Origin: Phoronis australis
Lineage: Eukaryota > Phoronida > Phoronidae
Assembly (NCBI GenBank): GCA_002633005.1
Contig: NMRA01000220.1
Location: forward strand, 337,640-388,565
DNA: 50,926 bases
Direction: 5' to 3'
Below are positions 31,268-41,158 of this stretch, piece after piece. The notes under the pieces are model-generated. The model saw nothing but the letters and a program-made list of their open reading frames with translations. It did not search any database and had not been told where the DNA came from. Position numbers and translations under genes: made by a program. Every line of letters begins with the position of its first letter. Position 1 is the stretch's first letter.

Positions 31268-32560
31268 TCACCAATCAGCAGCATGCATACTACAAGGGCA
31301 GGCTGTAGCCATCAGGACCTCCAAATCAGGTGTCATGACCGTTGCCCAGTTGGTAGGCAACTGGACATCATTGATGCACCGAAGCGCTGGTGCTCCTCTC
31401 TGCAACACCTCATATAGGCAGGGGATCACGTTTGGGGACACCAGATCTCCAGTCCATGGTTCTCTAGTGAAGCTGAATCTCTCCAGCTTGGGCAGATTAA
31501 CATACTTGAGAAAGAACCCCTTGCAACCAGACAGGTCTAGCTGTGTCAAGTTCTGATGGTTTATCTCGTACATGTCTGTGTTTTTGTAAGACAGCACACA
31601 GAAGGTTATAGACAGCTTCGTCAGACTTGACAGGCATTTACACATGTGGTTCAACCACCACTGCTGAAACTGAGCAAACATGAAGTAGTGTCGAAGATGG
31701 ACTTCTTCCAGACTTTTCAGTCGACAAAGAAAACGCAGTGACAACCTGCACCAGTCAAACGGTACATCTACTCGCTTCAGATGGGGAACTCTTTCAGAGA
31801 GTAGTTCGAGAAATCGGTGAAAATTATGACGCCGGTTCTCATGACGTTGAAAACACCTGTGGGCCTTGTTAAAGAGACAACAAAATCGATCGATACAGTG
31901 GGGTCGTTCCACAGTAGTAGTCCAGTCAATTTTGACATACGTTAGTTTGCCACATTTATTCGTAACAATAAGCCGTTTTAGCAGTTTGAACCAGGGTTCA
32001 CAGACAAACCCAATATCAAACACGGCCTGCACACTTTTCAAATGAGGCTTTGGGCCAGTTTTCAAGTAATCAACAAACTTGACCACTTTTTTACTGTAGG
32101 CCTTGTACCTGTTGTGAAACTCGGTCTCGTCGTTGCCACAGATATGATATTTGTCCGGAAACTGACTTGATCCAAATTGTGTCAGGTCTACATCACACCA
32201 CATAGAAGATGATCGAATCAGGCCATGCCAATCTTTACAAACCTGAGCTGCGATTCCTCGATCTCGAATCATCAAATTTTTAAATATCAGCAGCTTACAC
32301 TCAGGTGGCAAGTCATTGAAGTTGTTACACCTAGTTATGACATTGCATCGACTGTCTCTTGAGTGTCTTGATCTCTTGTACGCACAAAACATGTTATGTT
32401 TAGTTGTACAGCCACTTGTTGATCTGGGATTCAATTGTGTACATGTATGAAGGACTGACATGGTATCTTTCGATATTAGCCTAAGACTTCGTCTCCTTGT
32501 AACATCACCCCTTCTCTTACACATCTCAGTCTCTGATCTATTTCCTTTCCCTTCATCCAT
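31268..32560 (-). CDS. F-box protein with C-terminal LRR-like region (single coding exon)
   Basis: A 430-aa intact reading frame. Residues about 81-125 form an F-box (FNDLPPECKLLIFKNL, then AAQVCKDWHGLI and MWCDVDL), the Skp1-binding module of SCF ubiquitin ligases. Residues about 255-365 have repeated leucine spacing (LKRVDVPF, LEEVHLRH, LTKLSITF, LTQLDLSG, LPKLERFSF), like a degenerate LRR substrate-binding region. The N-terminal 80 residues are basic and rich in Ser, Thr and Arg. The frame extends six codons upstream, but only from a GTG, so ATG at 32560 is chosen. Codons are clean throughout and there is no intron. It resembles FBXL/FBXO33-39-type proteins; I cannot name the orthologue. 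The role in ubiquitination is inferred from the F-box. Confidence 0.85.
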   Translation of the reverse strand: MDEGKGNRSETEMCKRRGDVTRRRSLRLISKDTMSVLHTCTQLNPRSTSGCTTKHNMFCAYKRSRHSRDSRCNVITRCNNFNDLPPECKLLIFKNLMIRDRGIAAQVCKDWHGLIRSSSMWCDVDLTQFGSSQFPDKYHICGNDETEFHNRYKAYSKKVVKFVDYLKTGPKPHLKSVQAVFDIGFVCEPWFKLLKRLIVTNKCGKLTYVKIDWTTTVERPHCIDRFCCLFNKAHRCFQRHENRRHNFHRFLELLSERVPHLKRVDVPFDWCRLSLRFLCRLKSLEEVHLRHYFMFAQFQQWWLNHMCKCLSSLTKLSITFCVLSYKNTDMYEINHQNLTQLDLSGCKGFFLKYVNLPKLERFSFTREPWTGDLVSPNVIPCLYEVLQRGAPALRCINDVQLPTNWATVMTPDLEVLMATACPCSMHAADW

Positions 32561-32605
32561 TTTATGACATCTCACCACAAAAACGGGTAATCACTGAAAA
32601 AGAAA
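32558..32605 (-). promoter_or_regulatory. 5' leader of the F-box gene: 3' splice site and two-codon uORF
   Basis: On the - strand a strong acceptor (ttttctttttcag, AG at 32594-32595) lies 34 bp before the start codon, which suggests a 5'UTR intron. Between them is ATG-TCA-TAA (32570-32562), a two-codon upstream ORF that ends one base before the main ATG. Neither is proven without transcripts. Confidence 0.4.
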
Positions 32606-34114
32606 ACCATTGTGATAATCTCGCAGATGGTTATGCATATTCCGAGTGGTCAGTTTTAAAGGCTTCGTAGTATTTTTGTTATTCTAGATGTACTGGACCA
32701 TCCAGATAGTCCTAGCAAAGCTTTAGGAAAACATGACTTAAACAAACAAATGCAAACCATACATGAAGTAGCTTTTGCTGACCATACTGCATTATCCTGC
32801 TAACAAAGAACAGCTAACAGCAGTAGTTTTGAACCTTCATTAAGAACCAGAGTATACGTTAGAAAATCAATGTCAGTGGGTGTTGTTGGTAGCTGTTTGA
32901 ATTGTGAAAATGAGAATTCAGACAGTGACCTACGTGAGCCATAAAATAAGTCTGACCATTCATTCCATTTAGCAAGTTATGACTTCAGTATGGTCACAGT
33001 GATTAACTCGCTCTCGGCGTCGTGACAGGGAATTCAGCTTGCACTTCGCCACCATTACAGCGAATTCCGGGTCATTTTGTCCAATTATTTTTTACTTGTA
33101 TTTATGTCTAACCAGTCATAACCAATGGGACTGAGGGGTACTAAGACTAAAAAATTTGGGTAAGATCAACACGTATCTGAGCTAACACGGGTAAAAACAT
33201 ATACCTCGAAGTCCTTTTCCACACGGTAACACTGACAAGATTGACTTGTGAGACATTTTTACAAGTTTTCCGCAACGCATTGTATTCATTCCTTTTAAGC
33301 TTCACTGTAACTTTCAACTGTTCTTTAATCAGAGCACTTGAAAGTGAAACTGAGAGTAATCTCACCCTCACTTCAAACTCCACAGGCACAAACACAACAT
33401 TAGCACTGACAATGTTGTTTTAAAAATGGGCACAAGGATTTTTTGGTACATACGGTAGCCCAAACTTCAATGTAACACATGAACACATATCCAGACACTC
33501 TGGTGTCTGGTAGTGCAGTGGTAATCACTCCAAACCTACCGTAGAATGCTGCTCGTCTGTGCTCGAGTGTCAATACTCAATAGCCAATAGGTGCTTTTCA
33601 CAGACATGCACAAATTCAGTTGGCCCATAGTCTGAATAAAAGCCCACTTGCACTCGGTTGGTTGGTTCAGTTTCATATAACAATTGCAAATTGGAAAGTG
33701 AAACCACTCGGTGACATCAATCCAGAGGTTGAAATACACTCAGGCTAGTGCAAGAGGCCGTGCCACAAGTGAAAACTGAATTCTGAACTGAAAAGCGAAA
33801 CACTCTGAAGCCCTCACATTGAATGAAAGTTACATTCAAATAGTATTTCGTGGACTATTTCTTGGCCATAGACATAGCCACAGTCGTAATATAGCAACCT
33901 GCGTTACAGTTTCAATGAATGCGTTCCTCCTTACTTCCTCGAGAACTTTCCTCGTTTAGAAAACAACAAATGCAACTATGGCTCACCCTGCCATCTAGTG
34001 TGAACTGTGAGGTACATACGCTTCAGTGCTCCGGCTGAGATCAGTGGAAGACGTCCAAATTAAGGTTTAAAATTTTAATTGCTGTTGGTGCACTTGCCCG
34101 CCAAACCGTTGCAT

Positions 34115-34189
34115 CGTGGGCGGAGCAGCCGACTGAAAAAAGTGGGGCTATAGCCCCGCCCCCCAGCCCCCTATGATGCGCCGCCAATG
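34115..34189 (+). mobile_element. ~75-bp GGGCGG-ended palindromic element, copy 3
   Basis: CGTGGGCGGAGC, GACTGAAAAAAGTGGGGC and TATAGCCCCGCCCCCCAG, ending GCGCCGCCAATG. The order of blocks is the same as copy 2, with diverged ends. Confidence 0.6.
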
Positions 34190-34339
34190 TGCATGACTAC
34201 TAGCTACAGTACATGTAACTCAGTTCAGAGCGAGTTCTTCTTTGCCGAGACTTGCGCGGAGCAGTGGCGCCGGGGTGGCCGAGCCTACGCCGGAGGGACT
34301 AGAATTTTTCAGTAGGCCCTACGTGGACCTTTTACTGAA

Positions 34340-34460
34340 AAACTTGAAACGGGGTACTACGTTCAGACCTATGAATTGTGCATTCGCGCCGAATTCCTGC
34401 GGATGTGACTCTAAGTTCGTGTTTTCTCGGACTTTTTGTTTCTCTGAGACCATTCAGTTG
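34340..34460 (-). repeat. dispersed AGAAACAAAAAGTCCGAGAA repeat, copy 1
   Basis: In reverse orientation it matches 36279-36405, with GAGAAACAAAAAGTCCGAG, then CCGCAGGAATTCGGCGC and ATTCATAGG in the same order. The 133-aa frame on the + strand here is a by-product of the repeat. Confidence 0.6.
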
Positions 34461-34742
34461 ACCCCCGGGCCTCGCTCCCGCCCTGGGTGCGCGCATGTTA
34501 ACCTAGCTGGGACGCTTAGCGCTGGACAATGTTGCGTTTTTAGGAAAAGTGCTATGTTTTCCTGGCATCCTGACTTGGATTCCAGTCAAAATCTGGCCGG
34601 AACCCCGGCGATTAATAGCTCAATCATCATGATTCTCCCGTGACTCAAAGATCTCGACGGATGCCTAACACTGTGACCAAGATATCATTAACTTGGGGTA
34701 GCCACGATGTCGTGACCCTAGAATCCACACAAGTTAAGGTAG

Positions 34743-34964
34743 TAATTACAGAAATATGTTTTTCCACAAAGAAAGTATACATATTTTAGGAAATCTGACC
34801 TATACAAGTAAAAAATTAACATTTACAACGAAATTTCTTATGACCCTGCGAGTTGAAATTACAAAAATATTTTTTTCACAAAAAAATATATATTTTAGAA
34901 ATTCTGACGTACAAGTCAAAGAATTAACATTGACAACAAACATTTCTTATGATCCTGAGTACGA
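34743..34964 (+). repeat. ~113-bp tandem duplication
   Basis: Two direct, AT-rich copies (34743-34856 and 34857-34964) sharing AATTACA, CACAAA, ATATTTTAG, AATTAACATT and TTTCTTATGA. No coding role. Confidence 0.75.
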
Positions 34965-36278
34965 GTGACGTTCTTCATGAAATCGGATGCCATACCGAAA
35001 AGGACAGCAGGGAATTGCACTGCTCGTAATTTTTGTGCCTGCTTACCAGAAAAGGTGCATGGTATAAAAACAGATTACAAAATCGGCGATAAATTGTGTT
35101 GTCTTGGGCCTATGTCACAATTTGCCAGCGATTTCACCAATTAACGGTGCCTGTGAATCATGCAACGTTTGCTCCTAAGTCGTTAATGTGCTTAGTTCGG
35201 TATGATCAGCTAGAAAACCAATATGGTTCCTCGGGTATCAGCGAACGGTAAACTTCAACTTAATAGAAAACAAATACAGTCAACAAGAATATCACAAAAA
35301 TAAAAACAAACTGAGTTTTTGCCTGAACAGTAAATCAGATCCTTAATAATCGCGCCAAAAGAAAATAAATTAAAAAATTTTGAAAAAGACTGAAACCCGA
35401 GAAAAAAGGAAATGTGTACATACCTCACGAGATGGATGTTTTGACTTCAAAATCATTTACTTTCATACTGAGGAATTAAATATATAAAAAGGTTGATCGA
35501 TTTCGTGTCTGTGTCACGGCATTGTTTAATTATTATTATTCAAATAACTCTGAAGTTACTGACTGAAAATTTACTTTACAACCGCGTTACTGTATACGAA
35601 ATTTCTCCGCATAGTGTTAATCAAACGAATGCGGAGTACCCAGTTGTCACGTGCTTGCTGGACTAACTAGTAGAAGTCTTGTGCTAACTTCCTAGGTTTT
35701 TCTTTCAATCCAACCTGGGCCCAGTCTCCAATCTTTTTACTCGAAATGGAACTCGAAATTAAGTTTGGCATTTTCTACTCTACTTTTGGGCGAACTCAAG
35801 ATAAGTGTCTATTATTCTATGCTCGAGTACACAATAACTTACTTTAGGACCACTTCCCAGACTAGAACTTCAAAAAAAAACCAAAAAAAACCGCGACATC
35901 CAACAACCAACAAATAGACACAGATAAAGCGACAAATTCTTTCTCTAAGAGTCCATAGATATTTTACAATCTACTTTCACTCGTTTTTTTCATGCCTTGA
36001 ATTCCAAACATGCAGTCACAAAATCCGAAATTATTTTTAAACGATGCACCCCACGAGAAACACTCAGAAGCCTCCTCTGGTGAACGAAAATGACCGGGAG
36101 CCGAGAAACAAGTCTCCAGTGTTAATGGCCTAGAAATTATATTTCGCAAGAGGAATTTACAACGCAAATTAAAGGTACACTTGTGGAGTTCATGTCTCCT
36201 GCACGTTTCATCAACCAGCTTGACGAGTAAAACTTAAAATGGCGATTCAAAAAATACACAATTCCTCATATATAATTG

Positions 36279-36405
36279 CCCATGCGCGCACCCATTTGGC
36301 GAAGTTGGCAAAAAGGTCCGCCTTAGAGAAACAAAAAGTCCGAGAAAACGAGACAAAAGTCCGCAGGAATTCGGCGCCAAAGCACGATTCATAGGTTTAT
36401 AGAAC
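36279..36405 (+). repeat. dispersed AGAAACAAAAAGTCCGAGAA repeat, copy 2
   Basis: Contains CATTTGGCGAAGTTGGCAAA, GAGAAACAAAAAGTCCGAG and CCGCAGGAATTCGGCGCC. The first two blocks recur at 36735; the last two recur inverted at 34340-34460. Confidence 0.65.
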
Positions 36406-36734
36406 GCTAGAGTTCTGTAACTTATTATGTATAATAACACTAGCTTCTTTTCCGTGAGTTCCGGTGCGTTCTGTCGAGGAGAGATCTTGGGGAAAACTGT
36501 CAAGTCTTCGCTAAATATCGCCATTTGCAAGCGAAACACGCGATTACTTCCTCAGTCAGTGAGATTCTTGCGTCTACTCAACTCTAACAAAGTTTCATTG
36601 CAGTGTCACCGGCGTGAATCTACACAAATACCAAGGACACCGTTGGAAAAAATGAGTTGTTGCACACAGCGCTTCAAAATAATGTGTTAAACCCAATTCT
36701 ATGAGCTTCATTCAGATGTCGGGGCTCGGGGGAT

Positions 36735-36825
36735 CAAACGAGCCCCCCATTTGGCGAAGTTGGCAAAACGGTCCGTCTCTGAGAAACAAAAAGTCCGAAA
36801 AAAAAGAGACAGAAGTCCAATAAAG
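36735..36825 (+). repeat. dispersed AGAAACAAAAAGTCCGAGAA repeat, copy 3 (short)
   Basis: CATTTGGCGAAGTTGGCAAA and GAGAAACAAAAAGTCCGA as in copy 2, about 450 bp away in the same orientation. It lacks the GGAATTCGGCGCC block. Confidence 0.6.
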
Positions 36826-38629
36826 AAGTACAAACGCTTTATTCTCAGTGGTGCCCTTGCTTTTCTTTTTCTTTTATAATCCGCGCGCTTTTGTGTTACC
36901 AAAAGGTCCACTAAGTACGTCAGGAATTCGAGCCCCCAATATCGAAGGGTGGGTGCGCGCATATTTAGTGTTGCACTGAACTTCACCTGCACTTCGGTTT
37001 ACGATTCATGGTGAACTTTTGTGGTATTTTGCCAAGTTGTGATCAAGGCGGCGAGTATTTTTGTCAATATTTAATTTAACTAGGGTGGCAACAATTACCA
37101 TTTAAATGATTCTTTATCTTGTGTATACGTATTAACAACTAAATAGCTTTCAACCTACTACTGTTAAATTTAGGAGAATTGCAACTACCGGTACTTATAT
37201 TTTAAACCTTACGAGGACATAAATGCAATGAGATTAAATAAAAATAATATCATTTACTTGCTTCATTTAGCTTGTACTAGATAAGTGGACAAATTATAAT
37301 CACAACAATGGAGAACTTTTAGCATTTTTTGAAAGAAAACAGTAATTTTTTAGCGTTCATGAGATTGTAAAGATTTAATTGTCAATCAAAACCTAATTAA
37401 AATGGTTCCAAAACTTGTGAAAAACTAGATTGAAAATAGAGATAAGGAAACATATCTTCAGTCCTTAAGTTTTACGACACGATGAGGTTGATGGTAACCT
37501 TTTCTTCAGCACAACTGACGACGAAGAAATATATCAAAACTTAGAAGTTTTGTTGGTGGCAACTGCTAGCTTGGTGCACGACCAGGAAGTCACAAAAGCT
37601 TTCACCCACAAGTATTCCAGATACATGTAACCCTCAACTCGTATCAGCTAATAAAAAACGCACTAAAATTTTGCAAGCTGATTTCCAGATGATTATGACG
37701 TCCACCATATGCTTTTATGTCCCCAAGCACTCCCCAGTTCACTCTCCGTAATTCGTTGAATAGATCTGCATTGCATGTTTCCAAAACCCCACCGAAAAAC
37801 CATAGTTCGGATTTCGTAAGCAACGAAAGTTTGTCACCAAAGAAGGTCGACGATCGCAGTGTTTAGCACATTTTCCCGCGCCGTGGTGTGCTGGAACAGC
37901 TTGACGTGCATGACTGAACAACCCTTTGCTATCAGCACGTCACTTCTGGGCACACGTCTACATCTAAGAGAGCAATAAAGCACACTTTGAAATGCAGCGC
38001 AATCACTTTTTTTCACCGCTACGTTTTTAGACCAGCAGCTTCCAGTGCCAAATAATTTTTGAGAATGCGTACAACATAGACTGCACTCACTAACTACGAC
38101 AGAAAATTTATGTTTGTGGACTGTTACGAAACTTCCAGGGTAAGATGTGCACACTGCTTCATGACATCATACTTGTACGTTGAAGCCAGGGTAGACTTAA
38201 GTTACGCTGGGACCTCGCTAAAAAGCAAGGCTACGCGAGATATTGCCGTTTTAAATCAGAACACGCGATTTTGGCTAGATTTTTGTCGTCACGAAACAGC
38301 CACTGAACTCTACCCAGATATTCGCCAGCACGAGTATTCAACATTTCAGGTAAAAAAACATCATCTACCATTCGTCGAAGGAAGGACTTTGTAGAAATTC
38401 ACACTCCGCCAACCCCCTTACACAACTCGTCTCAAGTCTGACAAATTGGGACAGGATACCGGCCCGACTCCCCTCTAAAAATATTTAAAAACAATGCAAA
38501 ATTCCTCTCAAGTGATAAAAAATGCCCTCGCGGTTCATATCACTTGCTATTCAGTGAACATGTTAGTTTTGGCTACTTGAGGCAGAGCCTGTGAAGGCTA
38601 ACTAAAGGGCTGGGTGGTGGTACGGATGC

Positions 38630-38716
38630 TGACTGGGGGGGGGGGTTCCCCTCGCCCAAAAAAATCCACTCTCAGAAGACACAGGCACGTTTCCCCTCAG
38701 GTGAACGAGGGGCCCA
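38630..38716 (+). repeat. dispersed G/C-tract repeat, copy 2
   Basis: The partner of 12591-12684, with GTTTCCCCTCAGGTGAACGAGGGG as the best-kept block. Contains a run of 10 or more G. Confidence 0.4.
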
Positions 38717-39019
38717 CTTTCAAAACTTGTATCCTGAACATGAGTAAATTAAACCTTGAGGATGGACAGGTAAGAATGCGAAAACAAAAGTACTTTCGTT
38801 GTGGATTTGGTAAAACTGTCTTTCTGTCATCTGCCAACGTGGCTAAACTGTACTTATCTCCCATGAAATTGAGGAACTAGTGAATCAAACACAGTGAAAT
38901 ACCCAACTTAGTTTGGCAGTGACCAGGTAACTGGCGAAAGAGTTGCAAATAAGAAACAAGAGCAACACAGAGCGTTGAAATGCGCCCACGAATGCATTGC
39001 AAATGGTGTGCTTTTAGGG

Positions 39020-40170
39020 TTATTTATTCGTATCATAAAAATGGCCACTACATGGCGCAAAAACATACAAGCCATCCAAAAACAAGAACATGCCATATTT
39101 CATAAAAATCTGTCAAGGAACTTCAGAGAAACAAAGGAAAACAGAATAAAATGAAATTGCCACTAGTGGGCACAATGTCCGTTGGATCCGCCTGAAAGTC
39201 GTTGTCGTCTGTTATCTTCATATAAATACACTTACTAAATTTAGTAAAGATCCTGCAGTGGATTTAGGAGATACAACTATGGGCGCAAAACAAAACTACC
39301 ACTAGGAGGCGCCACAGTAGTCAGTCACCATCATCAAAGGTCGTCTTCACACTGAGAAAATATATGCCAATATTTAAGTGATTTGGTTGATACAGGGGTG
39401 GACGCCAAAAACAAGATTTGAAAACAGCAAAAATGGCCACTGGGTGTTGCAAAACACCTCGATTCCATCCAAAAAACAGGAAGACAGCGTCATCACACCA
39501 ATAGATGCCTATATTTAAAATTTTATGAAAATCTGTTGTGGTCCTTTGAAGATAAAGAGTTAAACGTAAAAAACTAAAATTGCCACTAGGGGGCACACCA
39601 GTAGTCAGATATGTCTGAAAGTTGTCGTCATCCGTAGTCAACGTAATGTAAATACACTTGCTAAATTAAGTAAAGATCCTGCCAACGGTTTAGGACATAC
39701 AGCCTTAGGCGCAAAAAAACAAAACAGCCACTAGGAGGCGCCACAGTAGTCAAAATCGTCGGAAAATCACCGTCAACCGTCCTCTTTATACTAAGCACAT
39801 ACATGCCAATTCTCAAAATAATCCTTTGAGCGGTTTGGTTCATAGAGGGGTGGACCCAAAAAACAGACTGGAAAGCAGTAAAAACGGCCACTGGGTGGCG
39901 CAAACTACGACGAATCCATCCGAAAACGGAAGGATAGCGTCATCTCACTAGTAGGTGCATACATACCAAATTTCATGAAAATCCGTTAACGACTGTTGAA
40001 GATATAAAGCCAAGCGTAAAAAACTAAAATTGCCACTAGGGGGCACACCGGTAGTCGGATCCGTCCGAAAGTTCGTTCATGCCGTCCCATTCATGAATAG
40101 AACATATGTGCCAAATTTCATGAACGTATGTCAAAAGCTTTTGGAGATAGAGCAGCGGACGCCGCCCAGA
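39020..40170 (+). repeat. higher-order tandem array of ~140-bp monomers, each with a CTCF-core-like motif
   Basis: Eight motif copies, all on the + strand, start at 39045, 39160, 39299, 39437, 39583, 39728, 39888 and 40033 (spacing 115-160 bp). Three monomer types rotate: C (CCACT...TGGCGC), A (CCACTAGGGGGCAC) and B (CCACTAGGAGGCGC), giving a super-period near 430 bp. Two A copies (39583, 40033) match the CTCF core consensus exactly, five copies have one mismatch, and 39437 is degenerate. Other shared monomer blocks are GTAGTCAGAT, TCTGAAAGT, TTTCATGAAAATC and TTTGAAGATA. The last monomer ends in a short tail and a palindrome (CCACATATAAATATGTGG). Confidence 0.8.
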
Positions 40171-41063
40171 CTGAGATGATGGCATAATGCGTCCACATAT
40201 AAATATGTGGGCGTATAAAAAGAGAAAGAACAGTTTGCACATAAGGCCTAAAAACGGCATGTTGAAGGTGTTGATTTTAGTGTTGACCGTAGGTTGCTGC
40301 TGGATACCCTGAGCTCCCTCAAGTCAGCCTATGTATAAAGTATAACATTCTTAAACACACCAAGTCCCACTCGCAACGGTAACGCACCTTGCTAAAAAAG
40401 CTGGCAGCAAAAGATGGCACTAAAACATTAATTTAATTGGTGGTGAAAAACATGCATGAGATGTAATGTATAACAATTGAAATCTAAATTCTCAGCTGCG
40501 ATGACTTAAACACGGTTGCACCAATATCCAACCATCTGGTGCGGCCTATCAGCATCCAACATAACCATGAATGTGTTCCGAATGCACACAAAGAATGACC
40601 TACCAAAACAGAAATGAAAACCAGTTTGTAAAAAATCATTACTATTAAAATAAGCTACACGTCGAACAAGGTGAAAGCGTTTTCAAAACGATTCTCACAG
40701 GATGAACAATGCGTAATTGATAACTGACACATGTCAACATGGAATGTCCTAGTGCTTTAGCACAGCTCGTACACCTCTGCCCATAACACTTTCAGTCACG
40801 TCCCCAACTCAGGGTAATAACATGGACTATGTCCCAGTAATACGGCGTCGCATTTCCGTTGTCATCGTACTCTCGCCTCCGCAAGCGAATCTGCAACCGC
40901 ATTGGAAGATGATACCATCATCGTCTACACATTCAACGTAAAATCCATGAAAGTAATGTTACAAAAGACTTGATCTATGTACAGACAGTCCTGTTCAGAT
41001 TCTGACAAACTCAGCAACTGTACTGCTGTCCTCACGCTGACTACCAATGTCCGCCTGTGACAA

Positions 41064-41158
41064 CTATCTCCGTGGAGGGCCTCCCCTGCCTCGCCCACGA
41101 CCTCCGCGACCCCTACCACGACCCCCACGACCTCGTCCACGGGCACCACCTGGACCAC
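41064..41158 (-). CDS. SNRPD1: Sm D1 last exon, copy A (distal duplicate)
   Basis: The same 95-nt exon and same protein tail as copy B, with acceptor gttttgtag. An undetermined base (N at 41283) sits at the border between the copies, so this may be a collapsed or falsely duplicated assembly segment rather than a real second exon. Confidence 0.55.

Larger units (their letters stand above)
32606..40960. other. region between the F-box and Sm D1 genes
   Basis: No convincing exon on either strand. It is rich in dispersed and tandem repeats (34.1-36.8 kb, 38.6 kb, 39.0-40.2 kb). A Cys-rich - strand frame at 37834-38154 is not recognised and is not called. Confidence 0.5.

Noticed and set aside
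31221-31556. 111-aa + strand frame
   Set aside because: It is the shadow of the F-box coding sequence on the opposite strand.
32561-32578. Six-codon upstream extension of the F-box protein (V-V-R-C-H-K)
   Set aside because: It begins with GTG. In an animal nuclear gene the first ATG, at 32560, is the better start.
34242-34643. 133-aa + strand frame
   Set aside because: It overlaps a dispersed repeat that also occurs inverted at 36.3 kb, and has no domain.
37834-38154. Cys-rich 106-aa - strand frame and overlapping 94-aa + strand frame
   Set aside because: Cys spacing fits no known domain and the frames shadow each other.
40925-41158. Valine/glycine-rich 77- and 81-aa - strand frames
   Set aside because: They are the wrong frame of the Sm D1 last exon; the spliced frame gives the RG tail.
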